Below are positions 45,925-54,357 of a stretch of 64,000 nucleotides of DNA, one piece after another. This DNA comes from an uncultured Verrucomicrobiota bacterium (GTDB taxonomy: Bacteria; Verrucomicrobiota; Verrucomicrobiia; Chthoniobacterales; JACTMZ01). The translations under genes were made by a program, and so were the position numbers. Location of the stretch: NCBI GenBank assembly GCA_903953565.1, contig CAJBKE010000052.1:186001-250000 (forward strand), read 5' to 3'. The notes under the pieces were generated by a model, which did no database searches, had not been told where the DNA came from, and was given only the letters and a program-made list of their open reading frames with translations. Numbering within the stretch: position 1 is the first letter of the stretch; each line of letters opens with the position of its first letter.

Positions 45925-47462
45925 GCAAAAAATCCAAGAAACTCACCACCGGCGTGGCCGCCCTCGTTGCCCCGGCATCGCACGCGGCCATTGTTCCGGT
46001 GCGCGACCGTCATCTGCGCTTCAACGAACGCTGGAATTATTCGCCCGCTCCGGAAGTTCACACCGACATCAAAATCCGGCCGCGCTACGACCTCTTCATC
46101 GGTGGAAAATTCGTCAAACCATCGTCGGGTAAATATTTCCCGTCGATCAATCCGGCCACGGAGAAGCAACACGCCGAAATTGCACAAGGCACCGCGGCCG
46201 ATGTGGACAAAGCGGTCAAGGCCGCCCGCCGCGCCTACGAAAAGACCTGGGGCAAAATGCCGGGACGCGAGCGCGGCAAATATCTCTTCCGCATCGCCCG
46301 CCTCTTGCAGGAAAAGATGCGCGATCTCGCGGTGATCGAATCCCTCGACGGCGGGAAGACCATCCGCGAGAGCCGTAATATCGACCTGCCGCTGGTCGCC
46401 GCGCACTTTTTCTACCATGCGGGGTGGGCGGACAAACTCGACTACGCTTTTCCTGGACGCAAACCGCAACCGCTCGGCGTGGCCGGCCAGATCATCCCGT
46501 GGAATTTTCCGCTGCTCATGGCTGCGTGGAAACTCGCTCCCGCCTTGGCCTGCGGAAACACCTGCGTGCTTAAGCCGGCCGAGACCACGTCCGTCACCGC
46601 CATGCACTTGGCGGAGATTCTCGCCGAAGCCGACCTGCCCGAAGGTGTGGTCAACATCGTCACCGGATTCGGCGACACCGGCGCGGCCATCGTCAACCAT
46701 CCTGACATCGACAAGCTCGCTTTCACCGGCTCGACCGAGGTGGGCAAGATCATCGCCAAGTCGGTCGCCGGCACGCGCAAGAAGCTGACTCTCGAGCTGG
46801 GCGGCAAGGCGGCCAACATCATTTGCGAGGACGCGCCGATCGACCAAGCCATCGAGGGCATTATCCAGGGTATTTACTTCAATCAGGGCCACGTCTGCTG
46901 CGCCGGTTCGCGTCTCTTCGTGCAGGAAAGTATCGTCGAGCCGGTCATCCGCCGTCTGCGCAATCGTCTCTCCACGCTGCGGGTGGGGGATCCGCTCGAC
47001 AAAAACACGGATATCGGCGCGATCAACAGCCGCGAACAACTCGGCAAAATCCGCGAGATGGTTGAAAGCGGTAAGAAAGAAGGCGCCGAATTGTTCCAAC
47101 CGCAATGCAAACTGCCCTCGAAGGGATTTTTCTTTGCCCCGAGCTTCTTTACCGGCGTGACCGACTCGCATCGCATTGCGCAGGAAGAAATTTTCGGACC
47201 CGTGCTCAGCGTGATGACCTTCCGCACCCCGGAAGAAGCCCTCGAACGCGCCAACAACACTCCTTATGGACTCAGCGCTGGCGTTTGGACCGACAAAGGC
47301 AGCAAGGTTTTCAAGCTCGCGACGAAGTTGCGTGCCGGGGTCATCTGGGCCGAGACCTACAACAAGTTTGATCCGGCCAGCCCCTTCGGCGGCTACAAAG
47401 AAAGCGGCTTCGGCCGTGAGGGCGGTAAGCAGGGATTGCTCAGCTATCTCAAGCTCGGGTAG
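45921..47462 (+). CDS. NAD(P)-dependent aldehyde dehydrogenase
   Basis: A 513-residue ALDH. The NAD-binding IPWNFPLLMAAWKLAPAL, the FTGSTEVGK turn, the general base Glu in LELGGKAANI and the catalytic Cys in FNQGHVCCAGSR are all present. It has an unusual N-terminal extension of about 55 residues, rich in Ala and Lys, before the usual start of the fold. Translation is coupled to deoC by ATGA, so acetaldehyde from deoxyribose phosphate is the likely substrate. A family A repeat follows 12 bases after the stop. Confidence 0.93.
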   Translation: MSKKSKKLTTGVAALVAPASHAAIVPVRDRHLRFNERWNYSPAPEVHTDIKIRPRYDLFIGGKFVKPSSGKYFPSINPATEKQHAEIAQGTAADVDKAVKAARRAYEKTWGKMPGRERGKYLFRIARLLQEKMRDLAVIESLDGGKTIRESRNIDLPLVAAHFFYHAGWADKLDYAFPGRKPQPLGVAGQIIPWNFPLLMAAWKLAPALACGNTCVLKPAETTSVTAMHLAEILAEADLPEGVVNIVTGFGDTGAAIVNHPDIDKLAFTGSTEVGKIIAKSVAGTRKKLTLELGGKAANIICEDAPIDQAIEGIIQGIYFNQGHVCCAGSRLFVQESIVEPVIRRLRNRLSTLRVGDPLDKNTDIGAINSREQLGKIREMVESGKKEGAELFQPQCKLPSKGFFFAPSFFTGVTDSHRIAQEEIFGPVLSVMTFRTPEEALERANNTPYGLSAGVWTDKGSKVFKLATKLRAGVIWAETYNKFDPASPFGGYKESGFGREGGKQGLLSYLKLG

Positions 47463-47473
47463 CTGGAACAATT

Positions 47474-47541
47474 GTAGCGGCGGTCTGTGACCGCCGGAAC
47501 ATGAAGGGGTAAAGGCACCGACGGACATAGTCCGCCGCTAC
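47474..47541. repeat. Dispersed palindromic repeat, family A copy 2
   Basis: The left arm (47474-47497) matches the arm of the repeat at 24754 in 23 of 24 positions; the right arm (47518-47541) is its inverted partner with several mismatches. It lies between two convergent genes, as copy 1 does. Confidence 0.75.
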
Positions 47542-47549
47542 ATCCTCGG

Positions 47550-48287
47550 TCACTCCTCCAACTCGCCAGCCACTTGCGGGATCGCTTCGCGCAGGCGCCG
47601 CAGGGCGGTGCGGCCGAGTTCGACGGGTGGTTCGAGTCCACGCAGCGTCACCCTTGCGCCCCGCGTCGGGCTGACCTCGATGGTTTCCACCCGCTCGATA
47701 TTGATCATGAGCGAGCGGTCGAGGCGGACAAGCGGAGGCGAGGGTAGGGTGCGTTCGAAGATGCCGAGGGTTTGGCAAATGAGCAGAGGGTGCTCTTGCT
47801 CGACGGTCACGCGGGTAAAATCGCCCTCGGCCTGCAGCAGCACGATATCCTCGGCTCGCGTGACCAGCGTCCGTTCCGGCGTGCGCAGGCAGATGCGGTC
47901 CTCCTCGCCGTAGGCCGGTTCCTCGCTGCCCTGCCCGAGGGCAGATTGCAACCGCGCCACCGCCTCGGCCAGCCGCGCGGGGCGCACCGGTTTGAGCAGG
48001 TAGTCGACGGCCTGAACCTCGAAAGCTTGCACCGCATATTCGCTGTGCGCGGTGACGAAGACGACTGGCGGCGGAGCGGGAAGTTTCTTGAGCAGGTCGA
48101 ATCCGTTGCCGTGGGGCATGCGGATATCGAGAAAGAGGGCGTCAGGGGCGAGCGCCGGAATAGCGTGCAGAGCTTGTGTCATGCTCCGAGCTTCGCCGCA
48201 GACCTCCACGCCCGAGCACCGACCGATTTCGGCGCGCAGTCCCTGGCGGGCCAGCGCTTCGTCATCAACGATCATCACGCGGAGCAT
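47550..48287 (-). CDS. LytR/AlgR-type response regulator (LytTR DNA-binding domain)
   Basis: A 245-residue regulator with a receiver (Asp8/Asp9, phosphoacceptor Asp54 in LFLDIRMPHGNGF, Lys in YLLKPVRP) and a C-terminal LytTR domain (LLQAEGDFTRV, LVRLDRSLMINIERVETIE). Its start overlaps the stop of the histidine kinase gene by 13 bases, so they form one two-component system. The kinase is divergent from the chitinase gene at 49539, which makes chitin or cell-wall amino sugar response a possible role; this is inference only. Confidence 0.92.
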   Translation of the reverse strand: MLRVMIVDDEALARQGLRAEIGRCSGVEVCGEARSMTQALHAIPALAPDALFLDIRMPHGNGFDLLKKLPAPPPVVFVTAHSEYAVQAFEVQAVDYLLKPVRPARLAEAVARLQSALGQGSEEPAYGEEDRICLRTPERTLVTRAEDIVLLQAEGDFTRVTVEQEHPLLICQTLGIFERTLPSPPLVRLDRSLMINIERVETIEVSPTRGARVTLRGLEPPVELGRTALRRLREAIPQVAGELEE

Positions 48288-49354
48288 GGCGGATCCCAGA
48301 GTTGCAGCGCCGCGGCGACGCTTTCGTTTTTCGCTTCCAGCGTGAACCGGTGCCGTTGCGGGTAATAAAGATCCAGCCGCCGGCGCAGTGTTTCGAGTCC
48401 GAGCCCCTGGTGGGAAGGGTCGGCCGGCTCCATTGCGCCGGAATTGGTCACGGTGATTTCCAGCAGGTTGCCGTCGACGCGCACGCGCAGTGTGATGAAG
48501 AGGGTGCCGGCGGATCGGTCGAGGCCGTGCTTGACTGCATTTTCGACCAAGGGCTGGAGGAGGAAGCTCGGCACCAGCCGCATGCGGGCGGGCTCGGGAG
48601 CCTCGACCTTGAAATGCAAGCGGTCGCCGAAGCGGGCGCGTTCGATGCTCAGGTAGCTTTCCATGGCGCCGAGTTCGGTCGAGAGGCGGGAGATGGGCTG
48701 CTTGCGGTGGTCGAGCGAGTAACGCAAATAGTCAGACAACTGGCCGACCATATCGACCGCGGCGTCCGGATGCGGGCGGATTTCCGCGGCGATGCCGTTG
48801 AGCGAATTGAAAAGGAAATGCGGGTCGAGTTGGGAGCGGAGCATCTGCAGTTCCATACGCTGGGCGTCATGCTGGGCTTGCACGCGGCGCTCGGACTCGC
48901 GCGAGCGCTCGGTGTCGGCCCATAGCCAGTAGTATCCGAGACTCCACATCATGAAGCTCGCCCACATGAGGATGAAGCGCAGAGTGACATTGACGAAGAA
49001 ATCGAACATCGGGTTGTGCCAGCCGGTCACGAGCGTGAAGCCCGCGGCCACTGCTCCCTGCGCAAAGGCGGCGGCGAGACTCAAAACGATAAGAAGCAGG
49101 GCCGGCAGCAGCCCGAAGACTCGGTCCGTCCGCCGGTAACACGCGCGCAGGGCGAGCGAAAGCAAGAGGCAGGTGCCCTCGAAGACCACGGTGGACAGCG
49201 CGGCGCGCCCCGGTGTCTGACCCGAGGCCAGACGGATGCCGAAGGCCAAAAAACCGAAGGGAATCCAGAAGAACAGGTTCATCTGCCAGAAGGCCCAGCT
49301 ATGCGCAAAAAAGCCGCGCCATCCGACAGCGGGCAGGGGCTTCACGGGCGGCAT
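48275..49354 (-). CDS. LytS-type sensor histidine kinase (His_kinase/HATPase)
   Basis: A 359-residue membrane kinase. About four transmembrane helices (residues 12-160) are followed by a coiled segment and the LytS-type H-box SQLDPHFLFNSLNGI, then LQPLVENAVKHGL (N box) and GLGLETLRRRLDLYY. No separate sensor domain is seen, so the membrane part probably senses the signal. It is cotranscribed with the LytTR regulator and divergent from the LPMO-chitinase, with 184 bases between. Confidence 0.9.
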   Translation of the reverse strand: MPPVKPLPAVGWRGFFAHSWAFWQMNLFFWIPFGFLAFGIRLASGQTPGRAALSTVVFEGTCLLLSLALRACYRRTDRVFGLLPALLLIVLSLAAAFAQGAVAAGFTLVTGWHNPMFDFFVNVTLRFILMWASFMMWSLGYYWLWADTERSRESERRVQAQHDAQRMELQMLRSQLDPHFLFNSLNGIAAEIRPHPDAAVDMVGQLSDYLRYSLDHRKQPISRLSTELGAMESYLSIERARFGDRLHFKVEAPEPARMRLVPSFLLQPLVENAVKHGLDRSAGTLFITLRVRVDGNLLEITVTNSGAMEPADPSHQGLGLETLRRRLDLYYPQRHRFTLEAKNESVAAALQLWDPPCSA

Positions 49355-49538
49355 GGCGTCCAGCTTTGCAGGTGCGGGGTGTCCGAACCAGCGACTTTCG
49401 GTGCCCCTTTGGCCGATTCACAGACTCCTCCGGCGGATTCATCGAAAACGCCGAGCACTCCTCCGCAGACGGTGTCTTTTGCTTCAGAGCCGGTGTTTCG
49501 TCCCCGGACGGACGCCGGCCCAAAAAAACCATCACACA

Positions 49539-52376
49539 ATGAAAATAAAATACCTCCTCCTGACGGCAGTCGCATTGTTGGCTACCGCCTTACACGGATT
49601 CGCCCATGGATCCATGGCCAATCCGGTCAGCCGTGTTTACCAGGTCTTCCTGGAAAATCCGGAAAACCCGTCGAGCGCAGCTGCCCGTGCGGCCGTGGGT
49701 GTTTCGGGACCCGCGCCGTTCTACACGTGGAACGAAGTGGCCCGGCTTGCGCCGCAGCGCAACTACCGCGACCTCATTCCCGACGGCAAACTGGCCAGCG
49801 CGGGATTGTCCAAGTTTGCCGGCATCGATCTGGCGCGGTCCGATTGGCCGGCCACGCCGGTTCAGGCGGGGCCTTACGACTGCGTGTTCTATGCCACCGC
49901 GCCGCATCAGCCGAGCTCCTTCGCCGTGTACATCACCAAACAGGGCTATAATCCCGCGCAACCGTTGCGCTGGGACCATCTCGAGCCGCTTTCCTATACC
50001 GTGCCCCCGTATCTCGAGGGCCGCAATTTCCGGTTCACGGTGAATCTTCCCCCGCGCGCCGGGCGCCACGTGCTCTATGTCATCTGGCAACGCGATGATC
50101 CGGCCGGCGAAGCCTTCTTCTCCGCGAGCGACATCGATTTCGGTGGCGTGGTCTATCCGGCGTCACCCGCGCCGAGGAAAGCGCCCATCGATGGATACTG
50201 TGGAACGGGTTGCACCTGCGATCAGAAGATGCCTGTTCCCCCGGCCAACCCGATGCCGCCCGCGCCCCAACCAGCTCCGCAACCCACGCCGAATCCGGTT
50301 GCTCCTCCGACTACTGCAGCCGGTTCCCTGCAGGTAACGCATGCTATCACTTCCAGTTGGGGCAGCGGTGGTGAAGTGCTCGTCACCCTGCGCAATCCCG
50401 GCGCGCAAGCCGTGACCAATTGGAGCGTCGAGTTCGATTACCCGGCAGACATTTCCAGCCTGTGGAATGCCAATCTGGCCAAGGGAACTTCCTCCCCGCG
50501 CTTCAAGGTGACTCCTCCCTCGTGGAGCAACACCATCGGCGCCGGGCAGAGCACGACATTCGGCTTCATCTACGGTGGAGCCTCGAGCACCCCCGCGTTG
50601 CAAAACCTCGTGGTCAAGCCGTCCGCAGCCGGGACTCCGACCGCACCGGTTCCGCAGCCGACGCCCACGCCCACGCCGGTTCCGCAACCCACGCCGGTCC
50701 CCGTGCCGACTCCCGCACCGCAACCTCAGGCACCGGTTGGCACTTCGCCCGATGCCGACTTCACGGTGAACGGTGTCCGCGTCGAGTTCCGCGTCGGTTC
50801 CGATTGGGGCAGCGGTCTCACCGCCAGCGTGCGCCTGGTCAACACGTCATCCAAGACGGTGGAGAACTGGACCGTGGCTATGGACCTCGCGACAACGCCC
50901 GGCAGCACTTGGGATGCCGCGCATACCCGCAGTGCGGGACGATCGGAATTCCGCCCCGTCGGGTGGAACGCCACCATCCCCGCCGGAGGCAGTGTGAGCT
51001 TCGGCTTCAGTGCCGCGCCCGGCAATTTGCGCATCCCGCCGGCCAATGTCACGGTCTCCGGAGCCGCTGCGCCGCAGCCGGTGCAGCCCGGTCCGCTGCC
51101 CTTGCCCGAGCCCGAGGTGGTTGCCCCGACACCGACCCCGACGCCTGCCATCGTCGCGCCGGTTGTCCCGGTCAACCCCGCGCCGGTCGCCAGCGGCAAT
51201 CCGCCGCCGATCAACGGACCGAAAATTGTCGGCTACTTCGTCGAGTGGGGGATCTACGGCCGCAATTACAACGTGACCGATATCCCGGCGGACAAACTCA
51301 ACGTGATCAACTACGCCTTCGCCGACATCAGCCCGGCGGGCGAGGTGGTCATCTACGACCGCTGGGCCGCGGTGGAGAAAGCCTTCCCCGGTGATTCGTG
51401 GGAGCAAATGCCGCGCGGCAACTACAACCAGCTGCGCAAGCTAAAGCAAAAGCACCCGCATCTGGTCACCATGATCTCGGTCGGTGGCTGGACGCTCTCC
51501 GGACGCTTCTCCGATGCGGCCCTGACAGCCGAGTCGCGCGAGCGCTTCGCCCGGTCCGCGGCCAAGTTCATCGTCGAGCACGGGTTCGACGGCGTGGACA
51601 TCGACTGGGAATACCCGGTCGGCGGCGGACTCGAGTCGAACGTTTACCGTCCGGAGGACAAGCGCAACTACACGCTCTTGCTCCGCGAGCTGCGCCGTCA
51701 ACTCGACGCGCGCGGTGTCCTCGACGGACGCAAATACTACCTGACCATCGCGTCGGGTGCGGGTGACGACAAGATCCGCAACCTCGAACCGGCCGGCATC
51801 GCCGAGGTCTGTGATTGGATTAACATCATGACCTATGACTTTGCTGGCGGCTGGGAGAAAAAGACCGGCCATCAGGCCCCGATGTTCAGCCCCGAGGGAC
51901 GTGGCGCGTCCAATCCTTCCACCCTGTGGAGCGTGGACGGTGCGGTGCGGCAGTTCCTCGATGCCGGGGTCGATCCGAAGAAGCTCGTTGTCGGCGTGCC
52001 GTTCTACGGACGCGGATGGACCGGCGTTCCTTCGGTCAATAGCGGCATCGGCCAGCTGTCGACCGGTCTGCCCGCAGGTTCCTACGAAGCGGGGATCTAC
52101 GACTACAAAGACCTTGTCGCCATGATCCAAGCCAAGCCCGATGTCTACCGCGTCTTCGAGGATACCAAGGCAGAGGCCACCTTCCTCTCTGCTCCGTCGG
52201 CCAACGGCCTCTGGGTCTCGTTCGATGACACGGCGATTGTGAAACGCAAGGTCGACTACATCAAAGGACTCGGCCTCGGCGGCGCCATGTTCTGGGAACT
52301 GAGCGGGGACACCAAAGATCCGTCCACCTCGCTGCTCGAGATTCTCTACCAAGGCTTCAAGCCGCGGCAGAACTGA
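49539..52376 (+). CDS. Secreted AA10 LPMO - CBM2-like - CBM2-like - GH18 chitinase fusion
   Basis: A 945-residue exported enzyme. The signal peptide ends A22, exposing His23 (HGSMANP), first ligand of the copper histidine brace; the second is His123 in TAPHQPSSF. The AA10 domain runs to about 205. Pro-rich linkers separate two CBM2-like modules (about 262-360 and 405-510), each with SWGSG or DWGSG openings. The GH18 domain is about 561-945, with DGVDIDWEYP and catalytic Glu691. Oxidative and hydrolytic attack on chitin are thus on one chain. Start ATG 49539 gives the signal peptide. A terminator follows at 52402. Confidence 0.94.
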   Translation: MKIKYLLLTAVALLATALHGFAHGSMANPVSRVYQVFLENPENPSSAAARAAVGVSGPAPFYTWNEVARLAPQRNYRDLIPDGKLASAGLSKFAGIDLARSDWPATPVQAGPYDCVFYATAPHQPSSFAVYITKQGYNPAQPLRWDHLEPLSYTVPPYLEGRNFRFTVNLPPRAGRHVLYVIWQRDDPAGEAFFSASDIDFGGVVYPASPAPRKAPIDGYCGTGCTCDQKMPVPPANPMPPAPQPAPQPTPNPVAPPTTAAGSLQVTHAITSSWGSGGEVLVTLRNPGAQAVTNWSVEFDYPADISSLWNANLAKGTSSPRFKVTPPSWSNTIGAGQSTTFGFIYGGASSTPALQNLVVKPSAAGTPTAPVPQPTPTPTPVPQPTPVPVPTPAPQPQAPVGTSPDADFTVNGVRVEFRVGSDWGSGLTASVRLVNTSSKTVENWTVAMDLATTPGSTWDAAHTRSAGRSEFRPVGWNATIPAGGSVSFGFSAAPGNLRIPPANVTVSGAAAPQPVQPGPLPLPEPEVVAPTPTPTPAIVAPVVPVNPAPVASGNPPPINGPKIVGYFVEWGIYGRNYNVTDIPADKLNVINYAFADISPAGEVVIYDRWAAVEKAFPGDSWEQMPRGNYNQLRKLKQKHPHLVTMISVGGWTLSGRFSDAALTAESRERFARSAAKFIVEHGFDGVDIDWEYPVGGGLESNVYRPEDKRNYTLLLRELRRQLDARGVLDGRKYYLTIASGAGDDKIRNLEPAGIAEVCDWINIMTYDFAGGWEKKTGHQAPMFSPEGRGASNPSTLWSVDGAVRQFLDAGVDPKKLVVGVPFYGRGWTGVPSVNSGIGQLSTGLPAGSYEAGIYDYKDLVAMIQAKPDVYRVFEDTKAEATFLSAPSANGLWVSFDDTAIVKRKVDYIKGLGLGGAMFWELSGDTKDPSTSLLEILYQGFKPRQN

Positions 52377-52401
52377 GCGGACCTCTCCATCGTAGAGACA
52401 C

Positions 52402-52433
52402 CCCGCGGACCGGCAACGGTCCGCGGGTTTTTT
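52402..52433 (+). terminator. Rho-independent terminator
   Basis: CCCGCGGACCG, loop GCAA, CGGTCCGCGGG, then six T residues: a perfect 11-base-pair stem with a T-run, 25 bases after the chitinase stop. Confidence 0.93.
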
Positions 52434-52490
52434 GTCGGCACGGTATGCGGCACCGAACCGAACGAAAGCCGCGGCGCCCTTTAAACTGCT

Positions 52491-54221
52491 CTATCCCTCT
52501 TCCTCTGCCGGTTTGGTGTGCAGGATGTCGCCGAGCCACCAGCTGATGCCGCGGACGGCCAACTCGGCCAGGGCGATGGGATGCTTTTCCAGCTGACGCA
52601 GCACTCGCGCGGTGAAGTCGGTTTCGGGTTTGTGCTCCGTGCCCGATACTTCGATCGAGCACCAGTGGAGCCCGTCCTCGCTACGGGCAAAGACCGTCGT
52701 TGTCGCGTCGGGCAACCACTTCAGCGAGGACTCGGGCAATCCGGCGAGGATGGTGCCGGAGAGCGCGCCACCGGGTGAAATGTGCACCGAGCCGCGCAGC
52801 CCGGCCTGCCCCGGCGCGAGGACGTTGATCTTGTCGAGGTGAAGCCCGGTGTGGTCCTGACGCCAAGAGCAACCGGCTTGGCTCAGATCGATCTCCGCGT
52901 AGGTGCGGTTCTTGAAGAAGCGGTCGAGGAACGCTTGGAACCGGAATCCGGAAAGCTTTGTCTCCTGCAGCGAAAGCGTGCCGCCTCCTTTGCCTTTGGC
53001 GATGTCCGTTCCTTGCCATGACCATTCGACCGTGCCGCCGATGGCGCCGCGCAGGCTGCCGGCGATGTTCGGTGGCAAATAGGCGCCGAGAGGAACACCG
53101 CTGACTTCGAGAGCGAGCGTCGCTGCGGATGTTTGCGTGTGCCAGGACCCGCGGCCGGTGAGGTTGATGCGGTCACCCGCGCGGATCGCGAGATCGCTCA
53201 CGCGGATGACGTCGCCTTCGAGGGTATAGTCGATGGAAGCCTCGTTGATCGTGAGGTGCTTGAACGAAGGATTTCCCGAGCGTTTGGCCAGATGATCGAG
53301 GTAAGCCCAGTCGCGCAGTCCGCCGTCCAACAACGAGACCTTGCCGCCGCCGGTGATATTTTTGCCCGAGGTGTCGGTAGCGTATTCGAGCGTGCCGCTC
53401 AATTTTCCGGCCAGCACCTTGGCCACGTCCGCCGGGAGAAAGGGCACGATGTCGAGGCGGTCGATCTTGGCCGAGGCCTTGATGCTTTTGTCCGCGTGCT
53501 GACCGAGCCGCATGGCGAGTTGCAGATTGCTGCGCGGCGACTGCGGCTCGCGCAGGTAGATGTAGCCGATGTCGATAATCTCCCGGGTCACGTAGACCTC
53601 GAGGGCATCCACATCCATCACCGGATACTGGGGGTAAACGACGCGACCGCCCTTGCCGAAGTATTTGAAATTTTTGCCGATCATGGTCGCGCCGATGTGG
53701 AGCTTTTCCCCGCGGACGTTTTGCGCCCCCAGCGGCAGTTCGATGGTCATGTCCGGGCACTCGATCCATCCGCAGACGAATTGCGAGGGCATGAGGAAGG
53801 CATACCAAGGCTTCGGTGGGATTACCGGGTCCAGCGCCTTCAGCATGTTGTCCGGATTGACGACCCGGAACTCCGCGCGGTCGATGTCGATGCGCGGCAC
53901 GCGCCATTCGCCGCGGAGGACACCCCAAGGATCGAACCATCCGCGGGCCCGCGTGGCGTCGAGCGATCCGATGGCCTGACCCGGCCAGCCTTTGCTCGTG
54001 AAGTTTTCTGCCATCACGCTGACGTCCGGCTGCAGTTCGAGCGGACCGAATTGCCCTTCCACCTTGAGCGCATGCGAGACCGCCTGCGAAAGCATCCGGT
54101 TGAAAGCGGGCCCGGCGACCCATTGGGACAGCAGCCCCGGCAGATATTGCCGCGCCGCGAAAGTTGCCGCGCCCGCAAGCAGGGCGAGCGCGAGCAAGAC
54201 GATGAGGAGTTTTCGCAGCAC
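52491..54221 (-). CDS. AsmA-like envelope protein
   Basis: A 576-residue protein starting at GTG 54221 (LRKLLIVLLALALLAG, a signal anchor), or at ATG 54257 with 12 more residues. The body is a long beta-rich series (IDIDRAEFRVV, LDIVPFLPADVAKVLAGKLSGTLEY, SLRGAIGGTVEW) with the repeated SG/G-turn style of AsmA/YdbH-like proteins, which form bridge-like beta grooves between inner and outer membranes. Assignment is by pattern, not by a unique motif. Divergent from the secreted protein at 54358. Confidence 0.65.
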   Translation of the reverse strand: MLRKLLIVLLALALLAGAATFAARQYLPGLLSQWVAGPAFNRMLSQAVSHALKVEGQFGPLELQPDVSVMAENFTSKGWPGQAIGSLDATRARGWFDPWGVLRGEWRVPRIDIDRAEFRVVNPDNMLKALDPVIPPKPWYAFLMPSQFVCGWIECPDMTIELPLGAQNVRGEKLHIGATMIGKNFKYFGKGGRVVYPQYPVMDVDALEVYVTREIIDIGYIYLREPQSPRSNLQLAMRLGQHADKSIKASAKIDRLDIVPFLPADVAKVLAGKLSGTLEYATDTSGKNITGGGKVSLLDGGLRDWAYLDHLAKRSGNPSFKHLTINEASIDYTLEGDVIRVSDLAIRAGDRINLTGRGSWHTQTSAATLALEVSGVPLGAYLPPNIAGSLRGAIGGTVEWSWQGTDIAKGKGGGTLSLQETKLSGFRFQAFLDRFFKNRTYAEIDLSQAGCSWRQDHTGLHLDKINVLAPGQAGLRGSVHISPGGALSGTILAGLPESSLKWLPDATTTVFARSEDGLHWCSIEVSGTEHKPETDFTARVLRQLEKHPIALAELAVRGISWWLGDILHTKPAEEEG

Positions 54222-54357
54222 CGTGCAGAGGTTACGCCGGCGGTGGCTGCATCTCAACTCCCACGCGTCCGGACCGTGGAGGCTTGGGAGTCTGCCGCGT
54301 TGAATACTGCTTTCGCCCCAGGGCGACTCGCGGGAGCCGCGACTAATCTGACCTCAT

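Noticed and set aside
45906-47528. 540-codon open frame antisense to the aldehyde dehydrogenase
   Set aside because: It mirrors the codon pattern of the real gene on the other strand and has no family motif.
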